NCBI GenBank assembly: GCA_013433145.1
Contig: CM024188.1
Location: 11,026,345 to 11,090,344, forward strand
Origin: Ascaris suum
Lineage: Eukaryota; Nematoda; Chromadorea; Rhabditida; Ascarididae
Direction: 5' to 3'
Length of the DNA: 64,000 bases
The position numbers and the translations under genes were made by a program. Of the stretch, positions 39,101 to 52,100 are shown piece by piece. A model generated the notes under the pieces. It did no database searches and was not told the DNA's origin. It saw only the letters and a list, made by a program, of their open reading frames with translations. Numbering within the stretch: the first letter of the stretch is position 1; every line of letters starts with the position of its first letter.

Positions 39101-42100
39101 GGAGATACAAAGAGGGCAACACCGGTCGAAGTGCTGTGCGAGGGATTTCCCGGTATATTCTCTTTCACGTTTCGTTCTATACTGTCAGCCGTTTACTCTT
39201 TCTTCTGTTTGTATCTCAGTACATCAGATGCTTTGTTTTCGAGACGCCTTTTCTGCGAGGTCTTCACCTTTTCTTTAGTCATTTTCTCGTTACTCTTTCC
39301 CTTTAGGAGGCTGTTAGGATGCGGCTTGTGCTGTGTAAATAGTGTTGTTGAGCCATCAGATCATGTTATTATCTGCTTCTACGGTGACGTAAATAGTTGT
39401 AAGCAAAGGTAAGCGTTGGCTTCTTTTCCGTTGTCATTGTTGCGTTGACGCACATGTTCGCAAGTGGTTTTCTTTATAGAGGAATTTGCTCAATATCTGC
39501 GATACGCACGGCGATTGGACTTCTTCGAGACGCCTGATTACGAGTATTGCTACAATTTATTCAAATCCGTACTAGATAGACTTGGCTACACATATGACTA
39601 TGAATTCGATTGGACACCTAAACTCAACCAAGTGGTTAGTTGTCTTTTCATTTCCTTTTTTTTTGATTTTCAGGTCTTCTTACTCCTCTTACAAGCTGCG
39701 TTCTACAAAGAATTTCTTCTTTTTGTTTCTTTCTTCCTCAGCTGTGATTACTTTGGTGGCATTTTCGACAAATGTTTACGTTAAAATATGTCGTGGCGTT
39801 GATGCACTGAACGCTGCATACAGCCTTTCTTTTGGTGACGTGGTTCTATATGCTATCTTTTGGCGCAAGTGATTCTGCTTGATTTGTTGGCTCTCCGATA
39901 TTGCATCGGGATGGAATGAATGGTCGAAACTGAGTATAGAATGGGTGTCTTTAAAAGATATGCATTTTTTTAGCCCGCATGAGTTCATTTCTGTTGCAAT
40001 AGGGAGTCGATTTCATGTGGGAGGTAGTGTGAAGAAGCGGCGATTAAGCATATCGTTTAGCAGCGCATTGATATGTCATGTGCTTTTTATTTTTGTGATG
40101 GATTCCGGCAAGCGCCGTTAGTTGCAGTCAACACCGTCCGGTTCGTTGCATGCTGGTGATGGGGCGCATAAAGGGGAAGCGAAGAGGGGTGGCGCAGCGA
40201 AAGGACGAGATGATGCGTTAAAACCTTCAAATCCTGGAACCGGTGGACAGCCCGGGGGCGGTGGATTCGGTTCCACTCAGGTGAGCCCTTTTTCGCCGGT
40301 TCGTGATTTCAATCAGCAGTGCTTCATTGCCCATGGTGTCTTCGCTTAGATGTGTAGATTTCGTTGAGCGTGAGTACAGGAACTGATTGCAACGTTGTTG
40401 TTTTCTTTGTTTAGGTTCATTAATCGTTTGTCCGTTCTTTTTTTTTTTTTTTTTTTAATGCTTACGATGTACGTTCACATGGTTCGGGGAAGATTAATAA
40501 AGCAAAGCTGTAGCAATTGTTATTTCAAATTATTACTTTGTAAGATGGTGGTGCTTCGTTATGGCCGCTAGCACGTTTGGTTGAAACGGGAAGGAAACCG
40601 AATTTTATATACACGCACTGGGAAATGTCTTAATGCATCGTATTGTTTTAGTCGTTAAATTCAACGTATTTTTTGGCTTTCTTAGCAGCGCTCGTTAAAA
40701 ATTAGACGTCTACATTTAGTATTGTTTGCAGTTATATTTGCTTCATTGTTCAGTGGGAATTTTTTTTTGTTCTGTTCAATGATAAGAATGTCTCCATTTT
40801 TTTTTCTCGGAGCAGGTAAATTGCAGTCAAATTCAGAACCTTACACTACTTTAAGGTGATAAATTCCAATACGGGAGATATGGTCGAGGATCCTGGTGGC
40901 CGTTCACAGCAACCGATCGCGCACACAGAAGACAACAGCGAAGTGAAGTTAGTTTTTGGTGATTATTTTGATGGCTATACCGGCATTTATCCGACTGGGC
41001 TTGCGCTCTAGCGGAGGTGGGGTAGCGACGCCCAGCTTTCATGAATTGTGCTCTTTTCGTTTCGACTTCATGTTGTTATTTGTGTAACGGATTTTCTTCG
41101 TTTGCTGACGTAAGGAACGGGACGTTGGTTTAAGTGCCAAAAGGCTAACAATAGTACACTCTTGGGAAATCAACGGTAACTGTCGAGAAGTCAATTTTTG
41201 GAGAATCTGGATCATGTTCCAGTGTTTCATGAGGGAATGAAGCGGAAAAGTAATAGCAAAAAGAAATTCTTGAGAGCGTTGCTGAAAGTTTCCATTGCCA
41301 AGAACTAATTATTCAATTAATACACAAGTGTAAAAGCCAGAGAAGAAATTCGCACGAGAGAGCCTTTCTGTATCATCCCTTAAAATCAGTTGATCATAAA
41401 ACTAATTTAAGAGATGAAATAACACTAGGTAGTTGTTTCATAAATGCCCGTCGAAAAGTTCATCTAGCGCTTGTATTTGAATATAAAACCGACGTTTACA
41501 TAAGTGCAATTCAATAAAAGTACGTATTTAAATTTGCTCCACGTTTAGGCTGCCATAATTGATATCAGCTACCCAGTCGTGAGAAGACCACTTTTTTCGC
41601 CTATTTGCTTTATAGATATTATTGTGGTATTTGCTGTGGATGCAGCAGCACAAGGCCTGTGAACGTTATTCTTACAACTATAGATTTTTGAGGGACGTCT
41701 CTTGCAAATAAGGTGCACACTTTCAGTAGTGCTATGGGGAGCTATTTGCTTTTAATTTATGAGTTTATGTTCTGAGGATTTAAACGCTAGAAAATGCGAT
41801 TCGCTACGATATACGTCAATGACGAGGAATTAAAAAAGCGGTGATATCAAGAGTCGCATTCGTGATGAAACTTTGGGCATAGGTGGCATTCATAATTACC
41901 TTTAAACTTGAATCTAGAGTTGCCGCTTAACTTGAATCTGTTAAAATGTGGAACTTACTGCGTGCATTCGGGGATTCCGCAGCTGGGGTCGTGCGTCATT
42001 TCGGCAGTATAGTCGAGGGCAGAGTGCTGCTGCGTTGAGATCTCCTCATATGTTCTTGTGTTCGATATCTGCCATACATAGGTTCATGATGACGTTTTAT

Positions 42101-42243
42101 GTTGTATGTCGCAGAAGTATAACGAACGTCTCAAAAGTGTAGAAGTGGAACTGCTGCGAGTTCGAGAAGTTGCTGGGTAATCCGTGAGTTCCAGGTGCTG
42201 TTGTTTCCGTCGCCGGAGGCGAAAGGTGCCGCAGCAGAAGTGA
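36164..42243 (+). CDS. csnk-1: casein kinase I gamma (CSNK-1), 9 exons, 415 aa
   Basis: Hand-spliced exons: 36164-36250, 36994-37150, 37909-38057, 38530-38683, 38901-39152, 39480-39634, 40128-40280, 40856-40947, 42195-42243; all phases agree. Seen in the translation: GVLMVGPNF lead-in (res 20-28), glycine loop GCGNFG (35-40), catalytic Lys57 in [15 protein letters not shown] with Asp147/Lys149/Asn152, DFG (170-172), and the CK1 signature [12 protein letters not shown] (193-204), with SIN replacing the APE of other kinases. The kinase domain ends near residue 313. A Gly/Ser/Lys-rich linker (319-369) follows, then an acidic stretch, then [16 protein letters not shown] (400-415). Known for the family: CK1 gamma is palmitoylated on such C-terminal cysteines and phosphorylates membrane-proximal substrates such as LRP6 in Wnt signalling; in worms it acts at the cortex in early embryos. 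Length fits the family (about 390-455 aa). The frame is open 27 bases upstream of the ATG to a splice acceptor, so a further upstream coding exon is not excluded. Intron 1 starts with GC. Confidence 0.93.
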
Positions 42244-42692
42244 GCGTTGGCAAGCGGTCTCATTGTGAGGGTTCGATGTGCATCGACGCGATCCTCTTCT
42301 TTTCGCTTTCTCTTTTCTGTGACATAAAATTCCATCATTTTTTGCATGCACTGTGTACTTCGATTACCGTACTAGTAATTTCTATCGCCTGGCCTTTCCT
42401 CCCTATACAAATCGCGTTTTTTTGGCGTCTCTTACCACCATTTATTGTGATTGCTCCTTCTGCGACTCGAACTTTTGCAGCGCCTTTCGCGCTATCGTAT
42501 AGGAATTCTGTTGAAAAAGGAGAACACTGCAAGTCGTGCCCTTAATCGGATTCGATAATCGTCTCATGGCTTTATTATTGAGTGCTCACCTGAGCTGTAA
42601 GCTTAGGTGTGACATTGACCCGCTAAGCAGATAGGCGATTTGTTGGAACGCTTTCAACAGCAGCATTTTTGAATAACGTTTTCGCTTCAGGT

Positions 42693-42698
42693 AATAAA
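42693..42698 (+). terminator. candidate poly(A) signal of csnk-1
   Basis: An AATAAA lies 450 bases downstream of the csnk-1 stop codon, the first one found after the last exon. A second, at 43313-43318, lies inside the exon-like segment at 43.28 kb and is a less likely 3' end. Confidence 0.35.
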
Positions 42699-43278
42699 AA
42701 GTAAGCGTACGCGACGTCGCGGATGGTATCTTATTTCGAATGTGAGTTGATGTCGGGACGTAGAAAGAGAAGCGTAGTCGTGATATAGTGTTCAGGCATT
42801 TCGCGTTCTCCCATATATGGGGCGGCTGGTAATTGCTTATGATCTAAAAAGAAGGCTGTGTTGTTTGTAACTGATCGTAGGACGTTGATAATGGCGACCG
42901 TGCCACGTTGCTCTTTCAAGGTATTGTTTTGGCGACCTGAGTATCGCATGCAGTCGATACCAGCTAGAAGTCTCCTATCTCTGTGCAGCTTCACTGATAT
43001 CCTGTTCAACAAGTCCTGTTTTAGCATGATATTTGTAAACTATTTCCCGGGCAGAAGTTATAGTTTGGTATGTGGTCTTTGCCAGAAATTTTGCTGAGAG
43101 CGTCTGGCTTCACTTGTGCTGTTCCCTTTGAGGCCTTGCATGTGTCGGGCCAGGTAGTATCTATATTTGTTGAAAGCGTTTTTCTAGTGTATGACCAAGT
43201 AAGGATCATCATGACTTGATTTTGTAGGGAAACATTTCGAGGGAATTTTTGGAAATTTTCAGGTGACATTTGTTTAAG

Positions 43279-43469
43279 CGGCAGTCACAAAAGAGCCGTG
43301 TCGACGTAAGCAAATAAAAAGAGTACGGTTACACTTAACGATTGAGATCTGCGAAGAAGTGAACTTCAAACCTACCGATAGTTTCCTGTTTTCAAGTGAC
43401 TTTTATAATGCAGTCTTAGAAGTTGTTACACAGTGTACTGATTGGGAGCCAGAAACGGTATCGGTTTTG
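43279..43469 (+). other. orphan exon-like segment between csnk-1 and ced-12, possibly histone-fold (CENP-S/MHF1-like)
   Basis: After a tttaag or ggcag acceptor (43278/43283; entry phase 1) the frame is open for about 62 codons to TGA and contains no ATG. It reads KRVRLHLTIEICEEV, then FLFSSDFYNAVLEVVTQC. The spacing of CEEV, FS, A, E and Q resembles helices 1-2 of the CENP-S/MHF1 histone fold. A donor gtactg after ACACAGT could end the exon before the divergent tail. I could not find the exon with the expected rest of helix 2 and helix 3, nor the start exon. This may be a small unannotated gene or a relic; the family call is tentative. Confidence 0.3.
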
Positions 43470-46400
43470 AAATGAGCGTGGGAGTCGGTGCCATGTTTGC
43501 AAAACTCCGATTTGCGACCGCTGGAGCCTTTTTGGAAGAATATGTGATGTAAATAAGAGGGGGAGGATTGCTAAGTTCGACCATCGACCGCTGCACTCAC
43601 CGGCACCCGTCCCGAACGTTTGCGTTTTTCTGAAGGAATTTGGAACTTCTCTCGCGCTGCTGTCTTTATTGACTATTCCGTTTTGCAATGTTGCTCCCAC
43701 TTACGCGCGCTTTGCAAACTTTTGCAAATTAGAAGTTACGAATTAGAAGGTTTGCGGGAGTTATATGAGCTACGTTGGGGTCATCAAAGCATTGTCATTT
43801 CGCCAATTGAATCATTGCATTGGAAGATGCCGTCAACTTAGCTAAGACGAATTGCGCAAAAGCGCTCCAGCGTAGATGGTTGACGTCGTGGGTGGCCGTT
43901 GTTGATAGGATTTCTTTTTTCGCAAAAAAATTGCTGTCGTTGTGGTTGGATTGTATATGTAAGTGATTTTAGTTGAGGGTTGTTGTTGCGGTTCGTAAGT
44001 GCAGTTTTGCATGAGACATTTTGTATATGCTGATTGGTTTGCGAGTGTGTATGGGGAGGTACAAGCATTTGTATTGCTCAATGGTTTGCCGGGTGTTATG
44101 GGCTGACATAAAATTTCTCGTTTCAGTGTATGTCAGTGACAGAAGAGTTGAAATTTTTTTGCACGGCATTGATGGTTTGTGTATTTTGAAGTAAGCTTTT
44201 ATCGTTGAGGAGTTTGGTTTTCTTTTCACATTGCATTATTGTTGTTTATTTATAAAGATTGTTCTCGTATGGATTGTTTCGATGTTTTAAATGATTTGCT
44301 ATAATCTTCGCTCTCTCCTAATTCCCCTTCACCTCCTTCCATTCCCCCGCCTTCTCTCTACTGAAAGTATTCATGGAGCGAGTTTAGTAACAGATCATAG
44401 AGCGCCTCTGGTAAGGCTTGAAGGATCTCGAGGAAGTGCATCTCATGACTTATGTCTGCATTGCAGAGGGACTTCAGCAGTATCATTATTCCCCATTCTA
44501 ACGTTTGCTGTTTGCAGTGACCGCGATGTGATACGTTTTATCAGCCGTTGTCTTCTTCTGCTTATTTCCGGAGATTTGTTTTTGCTGCAGACTCAAATAC
44601 ACCCACCCCGCTCCCTAGAAGAATATCCACTATGAGGGCCACACTCTCGAAATTGTATTTTGATCGTGCGGCACTACAAAAACAGCTAGCAACGATTGGA
44701 AAACTCGATTCGTGACTGGAGCATTGTTACTTCATAATGTAAACATCGGCCATTTAAAATGTATAAATGATGCGGATTTTCATCACAGTTGCCGCGATCC
44801 ATTCCAGCCGCGCCCTTTGAGAACTGCTGCTCTACGGCGATGTTGGCGTTAGGGGAACGTATGACAGCTTTGGTCTAATAAACGAAACGTTATGTTGCAG
44901 TCGGGCATATGTGAAGGGGTGTGGAGAGATCGGGATATTGTGGTTCCCCGAAGTGGTTCATTGCTTTGCTGGGTTGAGCGTGATGCTGTTAAATGATGTT
45001 CCATTGCTAGGTTTTAGTGTAAACGTTCATCAGTGTCCAACTTCAAAGCAAACTTCGTAGTGAGGGTAGGTTATATTTGCCAAGCGGGCTGTGCACTTTG
45101 CGAGCGCTCTTGTTCTCTTTATTCATCTCGCTCTATACGTTTTGGCCGTGTCTTTTGAGTGCTTATTGCTCTTTTTGTTATTGTCGCTCATTGTCGTTTG
45201 TTTATGCGAGATTGGATTGCTTCCTATAGTTTATTTTGTTTGTTTTTTCCCGCTGTCTAATTTGTGTTCTCTCGCAGTTGCATAACCTAGCACAGCTGCT
45301 AACAATGCGATGCGGTGTGGTCGGCTCTTCGACCTAATAGCTGGCCAAGGAATTTGTTCGTTAAGTGCTCTTTTATAAACGCGGTGCAAAGGTACTTGGC
45401 ATATGCTACTATCCTTTGGAATGAGGAACATTATTACTCATTTCTTTCTCGCAGTTTAGCCCTGAAATTCTTTCTAAACTCGCCGATACGCCGTTGGCAG
45501 TATGATAGTTTAGTCGATCGGATAAATTGTAAAATAGGTGAATGTGATATATTGCAATGGAGGACGGGTATATAAGGTTAACATTTCCTGGAGGAGAGGG
45601 GTGTTGGGGTGACTGAGCAAGCGTTGTAGCAAATTTCGAGAGAGAAAATCGAGGGAAGATGCTATCGAGAAATGCACATTTTTGGCAGTTACCGAAATTT
45701 TTGGGGGTTTGCAGTGATCACGCAGTATAAGTGATGTCATGAGAATTGTGGTAGCCACGTTCTGACTTAGTAAAATGTCAAGGAACTATCCCTAAAAAAC
45801 CTCAAGCTTGGCACTGATTAACCTCAAGCTTCGAAATAGTTTTTTGGTACGACATATTTATGGGAAATATCCGACTTCTTGTGGTTTAATGACCGCGAGC
45901 TGTCGATATGCATGCGACCACGAATTCAAATTCCAACAAGAGCGCATTTTGCGGTAAGAATTTCATAATGTGGAAATAACTCGAATTTTATTGGATGCAG
46001 TAATTCTTTAAGCATTCCATCGAAATCAAAGACTCTGCTGAGAAGTTTGCTTGAGAGCGCCAAGTGGTGGCGTGCTGTTCTGTTCGACTTTGGTGGATTG
46101 TTTCAGGTATCATCGACTGTTTCAATGCTCTTTATATCGTTTTTTTTTTCTTTGCTCTATGAATTCCACGTGAGTTGCCGAATAAAAGCGTGCGTCTTAT
46201 TGAGTGCTTTTTGAATTGATTGTATCGCTGTCATCAATGTCTGCTATCAACAAACTATCTGTTTTCAGCAAAGCAAGCAGTCAATAGGTGGTTGAAGTTA
46301 GGGTCAGTTAAAAAAAAACGGAAAGTCGAAAGAGGTGGGAAAGGCGGAGAATGGAGTTTCATGTAATTCCCATCACCGACATTTTGTGGGAACAGTGACC

Positions 46401-46706
46401 TTGCAGGTACTCCTACTCCAACATTTTGTCTCTCGTCCGTTGTCTCCGGCCAGGAAATAGTGGCCGAAGTAATTCCGATTAGAAGTATGTTTATTCCAGC
46501 CATCTTGTTGCTTTCATCACTGCGAGCAGATAGCTGTAATAAGCAAGAAAAAAAACAGCAATATGATACTTCCTCCAAAATTGGTGGCTTTCGCCTTTGA
46601 TAAACGGATGTCTTGGCCCTGCAGTTCGACCTTACTTTGCCCTCTGAGCCACCTCCATTGCAAGTGTTGAAACAAAATTGTACTTTAGTTTATAACTATA
46701 TGTGTG

Positions 46707-46854
<148 letters not shown>

Positions 46855-48204
46855 TTAAAAACTCGTAACTTTGGTTTTCATCGCCGTCGGAGTTATTTTT
46901 CGCCATCCGCAATCAGCGGTCAGTCGAACGAATCAACTGATGAACGGGAAATTGGTGGTGATATCTGCACGACGGATCCTACTTTACAGGTTGCCATGGC
47001 GCCGCGGCAGCATTCAATGACTTTTGAAGCTCCTTTATGAAACTTCAATTTGTTCGACACCTGTAAATAGGTCTTGTGCCAAAAAGTTGGACTCACTCTC
47101 GTTACCAAATACAGACGCTGTAGATTAGAATGAAGGTGGAGGGATTGCACAGGTAGAGATGAGACAAATTCAGACTCCCTGAGCTAGGTTCAGAACTTAA
47201 GATGTTCGGCCGTTCCGCCACGGGTATGCCGTTAACCCTGACTTCCTCTGTAATGCTTTCTAAGTATGATGCATGTTTACATTTCTTACAGGAAATGCCA
47301 TTTAGTTTTGAATTTTTTTCCAAGAGAAGTATTTAACAAGCGCCAGTGGAATGGTGTTTTCAGGCGGTGAGTGCATTACGATGGCAAATCAAAGGCCTAA
47401 TGAACTCGTTAAGCGGTGATTTAAGTGATATGCTGCGGACTGATTATGTGAACTAATTTATGTGCGTTCTTTTGAGGTTTCGGTGACCGTCAATTGCGAA
47501 ACATTTCGATACTGTTACTTCTTTCAAGATCCAGTGAATTTTACCCTCAACAAACAGCTCTACCCATACGTCCCGAACAGCTGCCCGGCGGGCATTTAAA
47601 GCAGCTTGTTACCCGAGAGCGGCGTGTAGCACGAAATTTCAAACGTTATGACGTTTGTCGAGTACAAGCTCTAGGTACGCGACATTTGGAGGATGTGAGG
47701 TTCACAAGATGCGAACGTCAAGTTCGATCTCTAGGAATAATAACTAATTCTGCCGGTTATAATGCATGGTGAGACCTGTACGACGAGCATATAGCGAAGG
47801 TCTCGTTCACTGTACAGCATAGCCGTGTTCCTCTTTGGTCTTTGCGATCAGCTGCAGTTGTTTTAGGCGTTTTGCAGGTTGTTCAGTCTCTAAATGCGCA
47901 TATCAATGTGAATCCGTGCGCTTGTATATATGTCTGTATTCGTGTCTTTTGCTTTCAGTTTGGAATCACCAAAGTTTTGGAACTACGAAATCTGCCAGGC
48001 GTAATGTGTGCCATAAGTTAGCGCCCCATAGGAAGGCTCAAGTTGGTTCTTCAACTTCAAAAGATGTTCTAGACAGTTAAAAATGCTCCAAAGTTTCGCA
48101 TCCATTCGCACCTGATCGGATTTTCATTTTTCATTGATTCCAGTCTTGAAAAAAAAATCAATCTTTTGCAGACGATTTGTACTGCATAAATTTTTTACTG
48201 GCAG

Positions 48205-48285
48205 TTCATGCAGCTGGTTACTTTCGTGAGCGAAATGGCAACAGCGCGTATTCTACCAACTGAGCTGACACACTTCTTCATTTGT
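48205..48285 (-). repeat. tRNA-derived repeat fragment on the minus strand
   Basis: Read on the minus strand, tcagctcagttggtagaatacgcg matches the D-arm/A-box region of tRNA genes closely. The expected B box some 40-50 bases further on is not convincing. I interpret it as a SINE head or tRNA fragment in the csnk-1/ced-12 intergenic region. Confidence 0.45.
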
Positions 48286-49077
48286 TTGCTTTTGCAATCC
48301 ACTTACGAGCTACTCCAACAAAAAACATATTGCGACGGGTTTTTTTAATCACTGTGGAATCCATCCGCAGCATTTCAGCTGAAAATCCACATAACAAATC
48401 AGGTAAATTTTATGAGGTGCTTGCTCGATTAGCTTCCAGTCTCCGTTTCGTATAATTCGTGCTGTAGTCGTCTCAATGCTCTAATTTGAAGATTATACGT
48501 TAGAGCATCGGAGTTCTCTTAGTGAAATGGGTTCATCTCAGAAGCTCATCACTGATGCTTGCTTCCGTCTAAGCACAGCATGCGAATGAGAATGCTAAGG
48601 CCACTTACGCGCCTCTAGCCCTGTTCCTAACTCGGACACGCATATAAAATATGGCTAGGTCAACCTGAAGTAAAAGGAAAGGGCGCAAAGCTGGCCAAAG
48701 TTACGTGGGTGGGCTCCGGTCAGTTACCCGATCCTCTCTTCCGCACTGTCGTGGTAACGTTTCGTCGTATTTGGCTGAGAGGTAACACTTTCCTATCGAA
48801 CGTGACCTACGTTTCTTTCTGCGCTACGGAGTTTGGGTCAGTGGCGTCTGCTGATTTAGCTCATATATCAGATACGAAACTTATAGTGTAAAAGAGTCGA
48901 AGCAGCATTAAACCGAGATTGCCGTATGCAAAAACCGGCCGGTAAACGTTCTCATGATCACTTGAACTTTCGCTGCCGATCCGTAACATAGTCGATCATG
49001 CTTTCCCTCCAGTCGTCACAACTGCATGTTTAGAAAAAGTGCTCGTTCGTGAATTCGATTTCTTGACGGAGCGTCAT

Positions 49078-49163
49078 TTAGCTGATTTCAGCGCTAAAGA
49101 TCTCGAATCATCTACTCGTCGAGTTTTCGCAGTGTCACAACGACGGTGTCACGCCATCAAACG
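49078..49163 (+). promoter_or_regulatory. splice acceptor and 72-base 5' leader of ced-12
   Basis: A strong tttagctgatttcag acceptor ends at 49091, followed by 72 bases without an ATG up to the ced-12 start. An in-frame TAA at 49095-49097 fixes the start at 49164. The acceptor is either a spliced-leader addition site or the end of an intron in the 5' UTR. If ced-12 lies downstream in an operon with csnk-1, SL2 would be expected here, although the 6.8 kb gap is long for a classical worm operon. Confidence 0.5.
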
Positions 49164-52100
49164 ATGAGTTCGAATTTTCACACTTCGTCGAAGCCACTCA
49201 AAGAAGTGGATATACGACCACCCGAAAACACCGTGAAGGTATTGTTATGCTTAAAAGAAAACGCTCTAAGTTGATTGCAGTCTCAGAATGCGTGTAAGAA
49301 TTTTTTTTGAGGTGTAACCATTTGGATGATTTGTATGAAAACGGCATAATAGCGGACAATATTTGGCTGACTTTTCGTCCATAACTTCAAGTTTCAGTAA
49401 GCCATCTTCTGGTTGCGAAAAGTTGCAAGTAAATACGGTCGAATTCAAAAAGCATTGAAACAAATTTTATTCTTTTGTTTATTTGAATGTAATTGCATTT
49501 CATATCCAGCGTTATGCTTAGCTCATTCATTCAAGAGTCGCTCTATTCGCACATAAAATGAGGATTACGAATTGTGGAAGATGCTTTCAGGGAGCAGTTA
49601 AGTTGGACCCTGATATTGGTAAATATATCGACGCCGATTTTGGATGGGGAGATGGTACGAGTGTGCCTTGGACTTATGTCACGTTCGACAAACAGGTCTC
49701 AGTTTGTTGTCCTCTTGTTTTGTCCGTATGTCAGCTGTACTTGTATGATCTTCTTAACGATTGCTTATTAAATCATTTTCGAGAGGAACAATAATTAGGT
49801 TGGGTGTGTAGGATTTATTACGATGAGATAGGGATTGAGTAAGACAAGCAATTTTTGCGTTCATTTCACTCTAGATCACATCCTTATATTCCATGCCACG
49901 CTCGACAAGTACGCTTGCATCCTGTATGCACTTTCATTACCGCTATCCTAACTTCCGCAAGCGACTATGGTCTCATATGGTAAACGTTGCATATTTGCGC
50001 ACATTCATTTGCGTTTTAAAACATGAAGTTTTGTTGAAAGGTTTAATTTGGTAGACTTTTTGATGATGAACTTCTTCAAGTTTAGTTTAAATATAAATGC
50101 CCACCGCATGGTTTACGTGCAAAAAGATATCAATGAAAGGGAATCTGTTCAGGAAATAAATAGGTGTAGGCGCTGGAATATAAGTCATGAATATTGTTAG
50201 TATGTATGGATCATGGGCATGTTCAGTTCACTTCGAATTTTCCTTTTCAGTTTCATCGCTCACCGTTGCATTCGAAACGTTAATGCATACTTCTCCTCTC
50301 ATAGCACCCACTTGATGAGAGGAATGAGCAGTGAGTGTGCAAACTAATTCCAGAAGGGACGGCCAAGTTGTCGAAACAGAATTGTGTGAAAGGGAAGGGT
50401 GGTAGGCGATGGAAGGTGTTAGGTGATAGAAGAGGAAACGAAGAAAATGCGCTTTGTCGGGTCGGTTCAACCGACGGAGGATCAGTTTTTTTCAGGAGGA
50501 ATAAAAAGGCATTTTACCCCGCTGAAGAGGAACTCACAGAGGCCTTTTGCATCGAAAAATACATTAGCGGCCTTATTTAATAAGGAATAGACAGCATCGC
50601 CAACGTGTTCAAGGGAAACACGCAATGCCTACGGCATAAAGAAATATGCATTTTTTGCGATATGCGGTGCATTTTTTGCGACAGTATTTGCTTGAGTCGC
50701 CTTTAGTATTGATGAAATGAGGTGGATTTTCCTCTCTCACAAGGGATGCACTCAAGGGGTCAGATGCTGCGTGATGGTATTAAAGAGGTTTGAGAGTGCC
50801 ATGTGTTTCGTTGGAGAGAAAAGCGGGAATTGGACCCAAATGTTGAGCAGGAATATTTTCATCTTTATTAGAAACTAACATTCTTCACAAGCTGTTTATT
50901 TAACTTCTTGTCCTCTTCTGCAAAAAAAAAAAGAAAGAAAACGAGTTCATTTAGTGTTCTGGTTTCGAATCTGTCACTGCAGGTCCTTTACACTAATCTT
51001 TATATGAGGCGTTTTCAACTTGATATAAACGATTACTTACTCGCATAAACAGCAACATTCAATATGATATATTGGAGTTATTATGTTGAGAGGCTTTGAC
51101 GAGCTTGCAACCATGTGGAATAATTATGAGAAAGTAGTTCTATCCAAACGGGTTTTTCTTATGGGAGGATGAAAGGGTGCTATGCGTAGTAGGAGCAGGA
51201 AGTTGAAACATATTGACTCGATAAGGTCACATAAGCCGGATTAATGCCGATGTTTGTTGGCTTCAGAATGAAGTACTTTCGGATTTAATAACGCGCTTGG
51301 GAGTGGAATTGAAGCTACCGCAGGCGGACAAGAACTTATATGCATTGAAATTCGAGAGTAGAGAGAACGACGGTGCATTCTTGACGGATGATAATCGCGC
51401 ACTCATCCGGCAGGGCTTTATGCTTATTCTTACCGCTTCACCAGTACGTTTCATTTCATTCTTATTTAACACCTCTTCGTGATGTTTTCTATGGATAACT
51501 TCACCGTTTCTAGGGAACAGATTTGCAGCCAAATTTTTCCTCTCCTTCTTCTCGAAAGTTTTCAATCCGATGCTTTTTTTGATCGTTAAATAAGCTTTTC
51601 GTGCATATTGTCTCCAGGAGTGTTATTCGCGTGTGATAGTGGAACGATTACGACGATCACCGAATCGAGTTGGCGAACCTCGAGCGACACTTTCTCAACT
51701 GGCCGCTATTTGCGGTGATTTTGCGTTCGCGTCTCAGTTTCACAGAGCGGGAGGTATCACGCAACTGCTTGAAATGCTCGAAAACGGCTCCTATTCGGAG
51801 TTAGTTTGTTCTCTAATCTTTAAACAGCTGCCTTGTTTCTTTTATTCAACACTGAGGCACTTACTTGATAGTTGATTGGTTTTTTTTGTATATTTCCGTT
51901 TTTGAATTCCGCAAAAAAGTCCTCTGCTTTATGTGACATCGAGAAAATTGCATTCTCCACGCTTTATAGTTGAGTCATTTTTTATAACCTCATTAATTCA
52001 CGCTCCTGCCCCCTCCCCTCCTCTCCTATCTTGTACCATTTACCGATCATTCATCAGCGCTTATGCAGCTGCAAAATTTTAGCACTTAAGTGGGTTTTGA

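Noticed and set aside
40817..40855. Terminal csnk-1 exon starting at agcag ([12 protein letters not shown] then stop)
   Set aside because: The next frame, entered at tttaag (40856), matches the conserved CK1 gamma C-terminal region and leads in phase into the CCC exon.
42114..42180. A possible alternative csnk-1 exon ([21 protein letters not shown] then TAA) just before the last exon
   Set aside because: It begins in phase 0 while exon 8 ends in phase 2 at the good GTTAGT donor, and the 14 bases between its stop and exon 9 cannot be an intron. The direct 40947-42195 junction restores the family motif KCCCF.
42084..42351. Arg/Lys- and Ser-rich minus-strand frames
   Set aside because: They are the antisense of the last csnk-1 exon and its flank.
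42731..43014. Minus-strand frame beginning DLLNRISVKLHRDRRLLAG, first thought to be an Sm-like (LSM/NAA38) protein
   Set aside because: Only the first ~20 residues resemble an Sm1 motif; the Sm2 part is absent from the frame and no second exon was found.
44400..44480. A KDLEEV reading that could continue the histone-fold candidate
   Set aside because: After DLE the residues do not match the FARHAKR region of CENP-S, and no clean acceptor supports the frame.
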